The notes under the pieces are model-generated. The model was given only the letters and a program-made list of their open reading frames with translations, was not told the DNA's origin and did no database searches. From an uncultured Schlesneria sp. (GTDB lineage Bacteria; Planctomycetota; Planctomycetia; Planctomycetales; Planctomycetaceae), in the NCBI GenBank assembly GCA_903840265.1, contig CAIMFH010000082.1, forward strand, positions 62,001-126,000: a stretch of DNA of 64,000 nt. The letters are read 5' to 3'. Numbering within the stretch: position 1 is the first letter of the stretch; each line of letters begins with the position of its first letter. Positions 16,239 through 22,822 of this stretch are shown one piece after another. Position numbers and translations under genes: made by a program.

Positions 16239-18644
16239 CTAATCGACAAACATGAACTCATTCAATCCGACCAGAGATTGCACGTAGCGGCGCCAGCGCT
16301 CCAGTTCGGAACTACTCTCCATGGCTGCCAGAAACCGTTCGCCGATTTCCTGTTCCTGGAGTCGAGGTGTGCGTTGGAACAGGATTTCGTAACAGTTCGC
16401 AATCCGTTGTGCAGTGGATTGCGCTTCGGACTCAAGGAGGCGCTTGGCCAGTCTGATCGATTGTTGATCGACAAAGTCACTGTTGAACACGAACAACTGT
16501 TGTAATGGCGTAGTCGTGATGTCGCGGGACGGGCTGTGACTGGTTGGTGGCGGAAAGTCGTAAATGCGGAGCATGTCGTTTTGTTCGTCACGTCCGATGC
16601 GTCCGTAGAGCGTCCGCCGACAATTGGCCTGCTGATCGAGATCAGTACTGCTACCTTCCAGGCGATCGTCCAGGCTTCCGGCGACAGTTAGTAAGGCATC
16701 TCGCCAAGGTTCGATTTCCAGGCGTCGCCGGTTCATGCGCGATAGCTGGTGATTCTCTGGATCGATAGATCCAGAACGATTTTCCGTTGATGAACTCGAC
16801 TGTCGGTAAGTCGCTGAAGTCACGATCATTCGATGCAGTTGCTTGAGCGACCAGGGTGTGGCATTTGATCCCTCCGCGAAATCAGATGCGAGCCACTCCA
16901 TAAGTTGGGGGTGAGTTGGTCGTTCCCCCTGCAGTCCGAAATCGCTCGGCGTCTTGACCAGTCCCGTTCCGAAATGATGGGCCCAGATTCGATTGACGAT
17001 GACACGGGCGGTCAGCGCCTTCCCTTGATCGAGCAACGCGTTGGCTAACTCTAAGCGGCCGCTTCCGTTTCGAAACGGTTCTAATCGTGTGCTGGTGGCA
17101 TCGTGAGATGCACTGGTCCTTTCACTGGCTTCGATTGTCGACGGAAACAGTTCCAGAAAGCGGCGTGGGATGATTTCGCCTGGGTTGGCAGGATTCCCGC
17201 GCCGAAAGACGGGGAGATCGCGAGCCTGACGCTTGCGGTATTCCAGCTTCGTCGCATCCGGGCCATCGGCGACGATATAGACGCTGGAATCTTCCACGAT
17301 AGGAACTAGCGGTGAATCGACTTGCGGGGTGGCCTGCCGGATCTCATCGATCTGTTTCTGCAGCGTCTTGGCCTCGTCGGATTCTTTGTCTTTTTGTTTC
17401 TTCAAGCCTTCTTGTAGTTTGTCGATCTGGACGCGAGCCTCGACGACTTGTTCTCCAATCGCCAGCGGCAACAGTGGTCGGTCGGCGACCTGAGTACTGG
17501 CGAAGACTCCTGCCAGTGCATAGTAGTCTCGAGTTGAGATCGGATCGAACTTGTGGTCGTGGCAACGAGCACACGCCACTGTCAGCCCTAGAAATGTGCG
17601 GCTGACGGTGTCCAGTCGCTCGTCCCATTCATCGGCCACGATCACTTCAATGACAGAGGGGGCCAGCTTCAGTTCTTTCCAATAGACGGGACTGACGCCC
17701 AGAAATCCGAGTGCCGCAAAATCGCGGGGTTGAGCGTCGGGGATCAGGTCTGCGGCGAGTTGCAGTCTGACAAATTCATCGTACGGCCGGTCCTCGTTCA
17801 TGGCGCGGGCGACCCAGTCGCGATACATCCATGCATGGTCGGTGGCCTTCTGCCAGTGAGGGGTGAAGTCGACATACCGGGCCAGGTCTAGCCAGTATCT
17901 GGCCCAACGCTCGCCAAGATGAGGCGACGCGAGCAACTGATCGACCAGGCGTTCGTAGGCGTCGGGCTGATCGTCCGCCAGAAACGCGGCGACCTCGTCC
18001 GGACTTGGAGGCAGTCCGAGCAAATCGAATGAGACTCGTCGAATGAGCGTCCGCTTGTCGGCCGCGGCAGACTGTTTCAGGTCACTTGCCGCAAGCTGTT
18101 CGATCACGAACGGATCGATGGGGTTGTGTAACTCGGATCGAGGCAGATCGGTCAATGAAGGGACTGGCGGTTGACTGAGCGGTTGAAACGACCAGAATTT
18201 CCTCGCCGCAGCCCAGTCGATTTCTTTGGCCTGCTTCTTCGTCTCTTTGCCGTAGTCGGGAACAAATGCTCCGTCCCTGACCCACTGAGAAAGCAACGCA
18301 ATTTCTGCTGCCTCCAACTTCCCTTCTGGCGGCATCTGCAACTGAGTGTCGGTGTACTGCACCGCTTTGATCAGCAGGCTTTCGTCGGGCTTGCCGGCAA
18401 CCAAAGCCGGCCCGCGCGAGCCCCCTGCCAGCAGCGAGGCTCGGTTGTCCAATGCCAGATGGCCACTGTCGTCCGCTTTGTCTGTCGAATGACATTCGTC
18501 ACAACGCTGTATCAGCAGCGGGCGAATCTTCTTTTCGAAGAACTCCGTCGCGGCCTGTCGATCGACGGCCATTTGATCACCGGCGAGGCAAACGAAGGGG
18601 GCAAAGAGGGAAACGATCCCCCAGACTATTACCAGTCGTTTCAT
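16239..18644 (-). CDS. PSD1/DUF1549-DUF1553 protein with cytochrome-like domain
   Basis: 801 residues with a signal peptide (about 1-21). A planctomycete cytochrome C domain with CDECH at 48-52 and PPEGKL as the probable Met-ligand region is followed by the DUF1549 region (FVIEQLAASDLKQS, RRVSFDLLGLPPSP, SPHLGERWARYWLDLARY), a second haem-like motif CARCHDHKFDPI near 355, and the DUF1553 region (NRIWAHHFGTGLVKTPSDFG, THPQLMEWLASDF, SATYRQSS). These large proteins are presumed periplasmic redox or polysaccharide-processing enzymes; no reaction is established. It is the promoter-proximal gene of the pair with DUF1501. Confidence 0.9.
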   Translation of the reverse strand: MKRLVIVWGIVSLFAPFVCLAGDQMAVDRQAATEFFEKKIRPLLIQRCDECHSTDKADDSGHLALDNRASLLAGGSRGPALVAGKPDESLLIKAVQYTDTQLQMPPEGKLEAAEIALLSQWVRDGAFVPDYGKETKKQAKEIDWAAARKFWSFQPLSQPPVPSLTDLPRSELHNPIDPFVIEQLAASDLKQSAAADKRTLIRRVSFDLLGLPPSPDEVAAFLADDQPDAYERLVDQLLASPHLGERWARYWLDLARYVDFTPHWQKATDHAWMYRDWVARAMNEDRPYDEFVRLQLAADLIPDAQPRDFAALGFLGVSPVYWKELKLAPSVIEVIVADEWDERLDTVSRTFLGLTVACARCHDHKFDPISTRDYYALAGVFASTQVADRPLLPLAIGEQVVEARVQIDKLQEGLKKQKDKESDEAKTLQKQIDEIRQATPQVDSPLVPIVEDSSVYIVADGPDATKLEYRKRQARDLPVFRRGNPANPGEIIPRRFLELFPSTIEASERTSASHDATSTRLEPFRNGSGRLELANALLDQGKALTARVIVNRIWAHHFGTGLVKTPSDFGLQGERPTHPQLMEWLASDFAEGSNATPWSLKQLHRMIVTSATYRQSSSSTENRSGSIDPENHQLSRMNRRRLEIEPWRDALLTVAGSLDDRLEGSSTDLDQQANCRRTLYGRIGRDEQNDMLRIYDFPPPTSHSPSRDITTTPLQQLFVFNSDFVDQQSIRLAKRLLESEAQSTAQRIANCYEILFQRTPRLQEQEIGERFLAAMESSSELERWRRYVQSLVGLNEFMFVD

Positions 18645-18743
18645 GCCGGACTCCGCAAAGTGGCGCGTGACAGAACCAGTCTAACACGGGGGTGTGGTGA
18701 AGTCAGTGCCGGGTAGGAGGCTGAGGGCGAAGCGACGGGAAAG

Positions 18744-19069
18744 TGAATGACAGAACCGGGAACGAGAAGCTGGGGCCACGGATTGACACGGATGAACACG
18801 GATTTGAAGTCGCGCATGACACAACCTCCGTCGGCAGGAACAAAGGGGAAGGATATGAGGCGAGGTATATCTGAGGCCGCGTTGGCGTGGAGAGGTTTTC
18901 AACGCAAAGTTGCAAGGGCGCGAAGACGCAAAGGTGACAAGATTGATTTGCTGGTGCGCGAGGTTGGTGTGACACAACCCTCTGACGGAACCAGGAATGA
19001 GAAGTCGGAGCCACGGATTGGCACGGACGAAGGCGGATGTTGAGGTCGCGCATGACACAACCTCCGCTC
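18744..19069. repeat. decayed interspersed repeats, two copies plus a related motif
   Basis: Two diverged copies (18744-18831 and 18967-19069) share, in order, GACAGAACC-type or GACGGAACC-type sequence, GAGAAG, GCCACGGATTGACACGGATG (GGCACGGACG in the second) and GTCGCGCATGACACAACCTC. Between them, 18901-18940 holds AACGCAAAGTTGCAAGG followed by GCGCGAAGACGCAAAGG, a pattern common in dispersed bacterial repeats. No gene is credible here; a 98-codon open frame is just repeat sequence. The noncoding stretch as a whole runs from the PSD1 start at 18644 to the cassette array. Confidence 0.65.
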
Positions 19070-19200
19070 GTTTGGGAAGGAGGGGTTGGCGTGAGCTGGT
19101 ACGGCTTTTGTCGAGTGGCTGAGTTCTGATACTGGATGGGCAGTTGTTCATTCGCAGTTGGCTTTGATCGTGTGGTGTCGTAGGCTCGAACCTTACGAAA

Positions 19201-19600
19201 TGGCAGAATTTGTCAGTCCATGGCAGGTTTTTGGGGGGGTACCCATTTTGTCAGCGACATGTCTAGCGAGATTTTGCGATTGGGGGTGCAGCGCCTGACA
19301 CATCGATCTGCCTCCAACAAAAAAACGGCCACACGAGTCGACCCGGATTGGGGGTTAACAGGTGTGGCCGGTGGTTACGGTCCACTGAATCGCGTTACAT
19401 ATTCATTGAGTCGTTATGCCATTTCGGTGTGCGCGGAGCTAGATGGTGTTTTGCCTATTTCGGCAATTTGCGGTGAAAATGTCCGGCGAGGTCCGCGTCG
19501 GACCTTCAGATGAGCCGCGCTGCGTGGCATATCATTGACAGATTTTGACACCCACGGACAAATTTTGACGATGGGGGACAAAACGACCCTGTTTTTGGCA
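19201..19600. mobile_element. possible IS21-like terminal-repeat remnant or MITE
   Basis: The left part has AATTTGTCAG (19208), GGCAGGTTTTTGGG and ATTTTGTCAG (19246). The right part has the motif inverted: TTGACAGATTTTGACA (19535), GACAAATTTTGAC (19557) and GGGGGACAAAAC (19573). Facing TTTTGTCA blocks like these recall the multiple terminal repeats of IS21-type elements. There is no transposase and no open frame between them, so this can only be a remnant or a non-autonomous derivative. I could not define exact ends or a target duplication. Confidence 0.35.
19319..19370 (-). terminator. orphan minus-strand intrinsic terminator
   Basis: Read on the minus strand, a 9-bp stem (CGGCCACAC paired with GTGTGGCCG) with a 27-nt loop is followed by seven Ts. 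No minus-strand gene is visible to its right that would need it, so it may end a small RNA or the remnant's former transcript. The long loop weakens the call. Confidence 0.5.
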
Positions 19601-19735
19601 GTTTTCCTCAAAAAAGTGGATGTTTTGTGACAGATCGCGATCTCGCGTGATTCCGCCGCGGACCGCATGCCATGGAACACGGGTAGACGCCTAAATGCAG
19701 AGCGTCCAATTCGCTTCGAGTCAGCCAAATTAAGC

Positions 19736-19818
19736 GGTCAACTTGACCTGCAATCACTGGACGTTCAAGGTGTTGGCGAGTTGATCAGAAGCTCGTTCCT
19801 GATCGCGGGCAAGTTACC
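19736..19818 (+). repeat. attC-like repeat copy 1
   Basis: 83 bp. The 5' arm GGTCAACTTGACC can pair with the 3' arm GGGCAAGTTACC, leaving C and A as single bulged bases on the 5' side. The inner sequence AGAAGCTCG is shared with copies 3 and 5, with GGAAGCTCG in copy 2. The next gene begins 35 bp later. Confidence 0.6.
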
Positions 19819-19852
19819 TATTCAATCCCGCAGCATGCCTTGTGGAGCTAGT

Positions 19853-20413
19853 ATGAGATCGTGCCCGTTTGAATTTCTGATAGTTATGACCGCCGCGCTG
19901 ATAGGGATTGGATGCTCAAGCGACGTACCTGACGTCGTGCCATCGGTGAAACTTTCGGCAATTGACTCGAGTTCGGAAGTCACATATCGAGACGTTTTAG
20001 TTTTCTCAGCACTCCCGATTGTGGACGACAGTGAGGAAACACTGAAATTGCACGATATTGTAGAACTGAAGGACAGGCTAGCTGTTTTGTCCGAGTCCAT
20101 CGGAATTGAAGTGGCCGACGGCATGACCGATCACTTGCTCTCTGCTGGCACCCTAATTCCAGTACAGAAATCCGACATCTTCAGCACGATTGCAGACGGA
20201 CAACAAGAGGTCACAATCACTCTTGTCAGAGGCAACAGTAAACACGTTTCCGAGAATCACCTGATCGGAAATATCACAGTCGTCGGAATTCCATCCGCAA
20301 CGGCTGGTACACCGAGACTGAAATGGCTGCTGAAGGTGCAACGAAATGGTGATGTCCTTGTATCCGCATCGGATCAATCGAATGGGAAGTCCCTTCGACT
20401 CAGGTTAAACTGA
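19853..20413 (+). CDS. lipoprotein with a stand-alone Hsp70 substrate-binding domain
   Basis: 186 residues from an ATG with GGAG five to six bases upstream. Residues 1-20 form a lipoprotein signal (FLIVMTAALIGIGC, Cys at 21). A linker of about 65 residues follows. From about residue 84 the protein aligns by eye with the beta-sandwich substrate-binding domain of DnaK: GIEVADGMTDHLL, GTLIPVQKSDIFSTIADGQQ, VTITLVRGN, LIGNITVVGIPSATAGTP, and VLVSASDQSNGKSLRLRLN. There is no ATPase domain and no helical lid. The predicted product is a membrane-anchored, ATP-independent peptide binder outside the cytoplasm; that role is inference. It lies between array repeats 1 and 2. Confidence 0.72.
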   Translation: MRSCPFEFLIVMTAALIGIGCSSDVPDVVPSVKLSAIDSSSEVTYRDVLVFSALPIVDDSEETLKLHDIVELKDRLAVLSESIGIEVADGMTDHLLSAGTLIPVQKSDIFSTIADGQQEVTITLVRGNSKHVSENHLIGNITVVGIPSATAGTPRLKWLLKVQRNGDVLVSASDQSNGKSLRLRLN

Positions 20414-20439
20414 AGTGCGACTCAGGTTAAACTGAAGTG
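20396..20439. repeat. 22-bp perfect tandem duplication over a stop codon
   Basis: The unit CGACTCAGGTTAAACTGAAG plus TG occurs twice in direct succession (20396-20417 and 20418-20439). The stop codon of the lipoprotein gene lies in the first unit. Confidence 0.85.
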
Positions 20440-20481
20440 AAACCTTCGCGTGTAACGAGTTACCACCATGCCGAACGAGGT

Positions 20482-20563
20482 GGTCAACTTGACCGCAGTC
20501 GTCGGCGGTCCGAAGTGCGGGAGTGTTGATCGGAAGCTCGCGGTTCGTCACGTGCAAGTTTGG
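20482..20563 (+). repeat. attC-like repeat copy 2 (diverged)
   Basis: It begins GGTCAACTTGACC like copies 1 and 5 and has GTTGATCGGAAGCTCG inside, but the 3' arm is GTGCAAGTTTGG and a base is missing internally. The arm pairing is weaker. GCCGAACGAGG directly precedes it, as in copy 4. Confidence 0.5.
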
Positions 20564-20626
20564 CAAGCAACGTGACGTGTGCCGTAGTGTCTTTGGACTG
20601 TCAAGACTTCGATGCAGGGACTTAAG

Positions 20627-20899
20627 ATGTCGTGTGATCGATGTGGTAAGGATGTCGATCCGGGCGAGCTTCAGGCGATGTCGCCTGCTTTGAAGATGAC
20701 AGGGGCTTTCGCGCTATTGCCACTGTTGTTGAGGTATGGTGTGCTCCGCAGGGAACTCACTGGAAGTTATTGCGAGCCCTGTCTTCGCCGAATGAACTTC
20801 TCCGTGATTTACCTGACATGCTTTGCAGCTTTCGTGTTGACCCTACTTGGGACGGTGTGGGGTCTGCAGCAGCTTGGTATCTTGAAACCGGGCGTTTGA
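20627..20899 (+). CDS. small zinc-ribbon membrane protein
   Basis: 90 residues starting at the ATG six bases after AGGGA. An N-terminal CDRCGKD pair and a CEPC pair about 45 residues later (YCEPCLRRM) can form a zinc ribbon interrupted by a hydrophobic stretch (MTGAFALLPLLLRYGVL). A C-terminal transmembrane helix (VIYLTCFAAFVLTLLGTVWG) follows. No family is recognised. It is the gene of the cassette ending with repeat copy 3. Confidence 0.55.
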   Translation: MSCDRCGKDVDPGELQAMSPALKMTGAFALLPLLLRYGVLRRELTGSYCEPCLRRMNFSVIYLTCFAAFVLTLLGTVWGLQQLGILKPGV

Positions 20900-20980
20900 G
20901 TTTCATTGAGAATTCAGGGTACGAGACTCTTTGGGCAAGAACGGGGGATGAGTCTGGGACTTGTTCCAAATTCTTTTCTG

Positions 20981-21057
20981 CTTGACCTGAAGTCACTGGC
21001 GGTTCAAAGTGTCGGCGTGTTGACTGGAAGCTCGTCGTTTGTCGCGGGCAAGTTACC
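20981..21057 (+). repeat. attC-like repeat copy 3 (5' end degenerate)
   Basis: From CTTGACC onward it is close to copy 5, sharing CTGGCGGTTCAAAGTGT, GGAAGCTCGTC, TTTGTCGCGGGCAAGTTACC and the following TTGAATGTTCG. The first six bases of the 5' arm (GGTCAA) are replaced by TTTCTG, so one arm is shortened. Confidence 0.55.
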
Positions 21058-21061
21058 TTGA

Positions 21062-21505
21062 ATGTTCGGCGAGGGAGTTGGCGCAGTGACAATCTCCGAG
21101 CACCTTCGAGCCTGCTTGCAATGGCGTGTCGCTAATTGTCTTGCCGACGATTTGCTGGACAAAGGAGTGAGACGCGTCGCCGAGGAGAAACGCGCATTTG
21201 TTGTTTACTCTGATATCGGTGGTGCGGCTTTGCTCGATTTGGATGGCCGAGTCTAGGTGCTCCCTTGGGACGACGACGATGCTTGGGAAGACTCGGCGAA
21301 AGGTCGGTTGCTCGCCCTGGTTATTGGGGCCGAGCGATTTCCTGAGCTTCAAGAGCTACTTCCGATTCGGCCAGCGTTAACTCCCGATTGTTCGTCATGC
21401 CAAGGCACGGGCACATTCGCCCACCTCCGAAACGTCAAGTGCCTCGAATGCGCAGGCTTGGGTTGGCTATGGGACCAACAAGGCCGAACGAGGCCGTCAA
21501 CTTGA
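21062..21505 (+). pseudogene. zinc-finger cassette gene broken by an in-frame amber codon
   Basis: Two open segments (21062-21256 and 21257-21505) lie in the same frame and are separated only by TAG at 21254-21256. Read through, they give about 147 residues: an N-terminal part with CLADDLLDKGVRRVAEEKRAF and LLDLDGRV, then VLPWDDDDAW and a DnaJ-like zinc motif CSSCQGTG followed by CLECAGLGW. The continuity across the stop suggests a recent nonsense mutation. GTG right after the TAG could restart the second half. The final stop codon lies inside repeat copy 4. The family is unknown. Confidence 0.6.
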
Positions 21506-21568
21506 CCCTCAGTTGCTGGAGGCTCCTTGCATTTATTGGAAGCCCCTCCTGAATCGCGGGCACTTTAG
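21495..21568 (+). repeat. attC-like repeat copy 4 (diverged 3' half)
   Basis: It has CGTCAACTTGACCC preceded by GGCCGAACGAGG, then a diverged centre and a 3' end TCGCGGGCACTTTAGCG in place of GCGGGCAAGTTACC. The TGA that ends the preceding gene is part of the CAACTTGA motif. Confidence 0.45.
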
Positions 21569-21600
21569 CGTTCATGTTTTGGCCTTCGAAGGAGATGCCG

Positions 21601-21996
21601 ATGGTCGATCTCGAAACATTTGGAATGATGGCTTTGGAGATTCATGCATCGCATTTGAATGCGATTTGTATCCCCGCCCCCAATCCAACGATCTCTTACG
21701 ACATTTTGGCTGATGCTCTCATTTGGGCAGACGAAACCATTGAGTCGACGCCTATGGATGTCATCGGCGCGTTACGTCAACTTCGTCACTACCGTACGCA
21801 TCTGATGCTTCACAATATCGAACCCGACAACGATGTCTGGCGGCACTGTCATGGCCTGTTTCCCGATTGGAACGGTTTTCGTGAGGAGCGCCGGAAGCAG
21901 ACATCGGAACTGCTTGCCGAGTATCGGCGGGGTGACATTTCCGCGAGGTGGGGTCTACGTCAACTCGAACGCGAGATGGACTCCGACGGTACTTAA
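21601..21996 (+). CDS. hypothetical cassette protein (131 aa)
   Basis: Of several in-frame ATGs (21574, 21595, 21601) the one at 21601 has AAGGAG at six bases and was chosen. The protein begins VDLETFGMMALEIHASHL after Met and contains VIGALRQLRHYRTHLMLHNI and a charged, helical C-terminus (FREERRKQTSELLAEYRRGD). No signal peptide, membrane segment or recognised domain is present; it is likely a soluble, mostly helical protein. It is the gene of the cassette ending with repeat copy 5. Confidence 0.55.
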   Translation: MVDLETFGMMALEIHASHLNAICIPAPNPTISYDILADALIWADETIESTPMDVIGALRQLRHYRTHLMLHNIEPDNDVWRHCHGLFPDWNGFREERRKQTSELLAEYRRGDISARWGLRQLEREMDSDGT

Positions 21997-22052
21997 TGTG
22001 GCATTCCCCGGAACGCTATCGATCCATGTTCGCGCTCGAAGCCGAGCGAGTC

Positions 22053-22135
22053 GGTCAACTTGACCCACAGTCGCTGGCGGTTCAAAGTGTTGGTGTGTTG
22101 ATCGGAAGCTCGTCATTTGTCGCGGGCAAGTTACT
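22053..22135 (+). repeat. attC-like repeat copy 5
   Basis: 83 bp, the cleanest copy together with copy 1. The arms GTCAACTTGACCC and GGGCAAGTTAC form 11 pairs with bulged C and A on the 5' side. TTTGAACGTTCG follows, matching the sequence after copy 3. Confidence 0.6.
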
Positions 22136-22635
22136 TTGAACGTTCGACTACAAAGGAATACACCTTCCCCGCATCAAATCTTACCGAGGAGAATTCACCG
22201 GAAGCTCGGATCTCTGGGATTCTTTGGCAATGGCGATTCTCTGACATTGGCGACCGAGAGAGAGTTATCTCGGATTCCCGCTTGGCGCTGATGCTTGAGT
22301 ATTGGTTTCCCTTCGATGAGATTCCGTTCACGCGACGCCTTGGCACGTGGTGTGATGGGATTCCGTTACTGACCGTGTCGGACCTCAATCGCAATGCCTT
22401 TGCAATCGCCGGTGTGGGGTATTTCCCAAACGAATTCTCGCCGTTCGAATTGGACTTTCACTACGCGAACCGGCGAGACCTACTGACAACAAAGATCGCT
22501 CTTCGCTTCGGAATTGCTGATCGAGGCGGTGGCCTCCGCTCTTTTTGCAACAGCAGATCTCCCGAGAAAGTCTATTTGCAGCGCCCGCGTGATCTTCGAG
22601 ATTGGGCTGTCGCGGTAGAATTAACTCCACGATGA
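22117..22635 (+). CDS. hypothetical protein (up to 172 aa), start unclear
   Basis: A long open frame follows repeat copy 5, but its only early start codon is a TTG inside the repeat itself (22117); no ATG or GTG occurs before about residue 58. The product has ILWQWRFSDIG, LGTWCDGIPLLTVSDLN and VGYFPNEFSPFELDFHY, a mixed soluble fold I do not recognise. The gene may have lost its start when the cassette was inserted, or it may use a non-canonical start. No repeat follows it, so it sits at the open end of the array. Confidence 0.4.
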   Translation: MSRASYFERSTTKEYTFPASNLTEENSPEARISGILWQWRFSDIGDRERVISDSRLALMLEYWFPFDEIPFTRRLGTWCDGIPLLTVSDLNRNAFAIAGVGYFPNEFSPFELDFHYANRRDLLTTKIALRFGIADRGGGLRSFCNSRSPEKVYLQRPRDLRDWAVAVELTPR

Positions 22636-22675
22636 GTTCGGTATCGGTATCAGCTGACGCCGAACGTGGAATCGA

Positions 22676-22702
22676 CTGTGGGCGACGAAGCGTCGACCAC
22701 AG
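22676..22702. other. hairpin between convergent genes
   Basis: CTGTGG (22676) pairs with CCACAG (22697) and CGACG with CGTCG across an AAG loop, an 11-bp stem with one G/A mismatch. No T-run follows on either strand. Confidence 0.45.
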
Positions 22703-22768
22703 CCACCCCGACGCCGAAAATCGAACGACATTCCAGTGTCCTCGCAGCGAGACCATCTTGATGACTCG

Positions 22769-22797
22769 CTGGATTCCAGCCTGCGCGGGAATGACGG
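22769..22797. repeat. REP-like palindromic element
   Basis: CTGGATTCCAGCCTGCGCGG followed by GAATGACGG resembles a widespread bacterial short palindrome (consensus recalled as GGATTCCCGCCTGCGCGGG then AATGACG). ATTCC and GGAAT form the outer stem. Only one copy is seen in this window. Confidence 0.5.
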
Positions 22798-22822
22798 AGG
22801 GAGCGGCTGGGCGGCGATTAAA

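Larger units (their letters stand above)
19736..22635 (+). other. attC-like cassette array without integrase
   Basis: Five related repeats (19736, 20482, 20981, 21495, 22053), all in the same orientation and 500-750 bp apart, alternate with five short plus-strand genes of unrelated content, each with at most one reading frame. The best copies fold as inverted arms with two one-base bulges on one strand. Gene order, polarity and spacing match an integron cassette array of the integrase-less (CALIN) kind. No integrase gene, attI site or common promoter is recognisable in this window. Confidence 0.55.

Noticed and set aside
18747-19043. 98-codon open frame in the repeat region
   Set aside because: Its sequence is made of two copies of the dispersed repeat and the products of the two copies differ, so it is not a conserved protein.
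19667-22139. Array repeats as conserved peptide-coding tails (for example GQLDPQSLAVQSVGVLIGSS)
   Set aside because: Copies 1, 3 and 5 are open in one frame, but copy 2 has a frame-breaking deletion and copy 4 a diverged centre. The repeats sit between unrelated genes and their inverted arms explain the conservation better.
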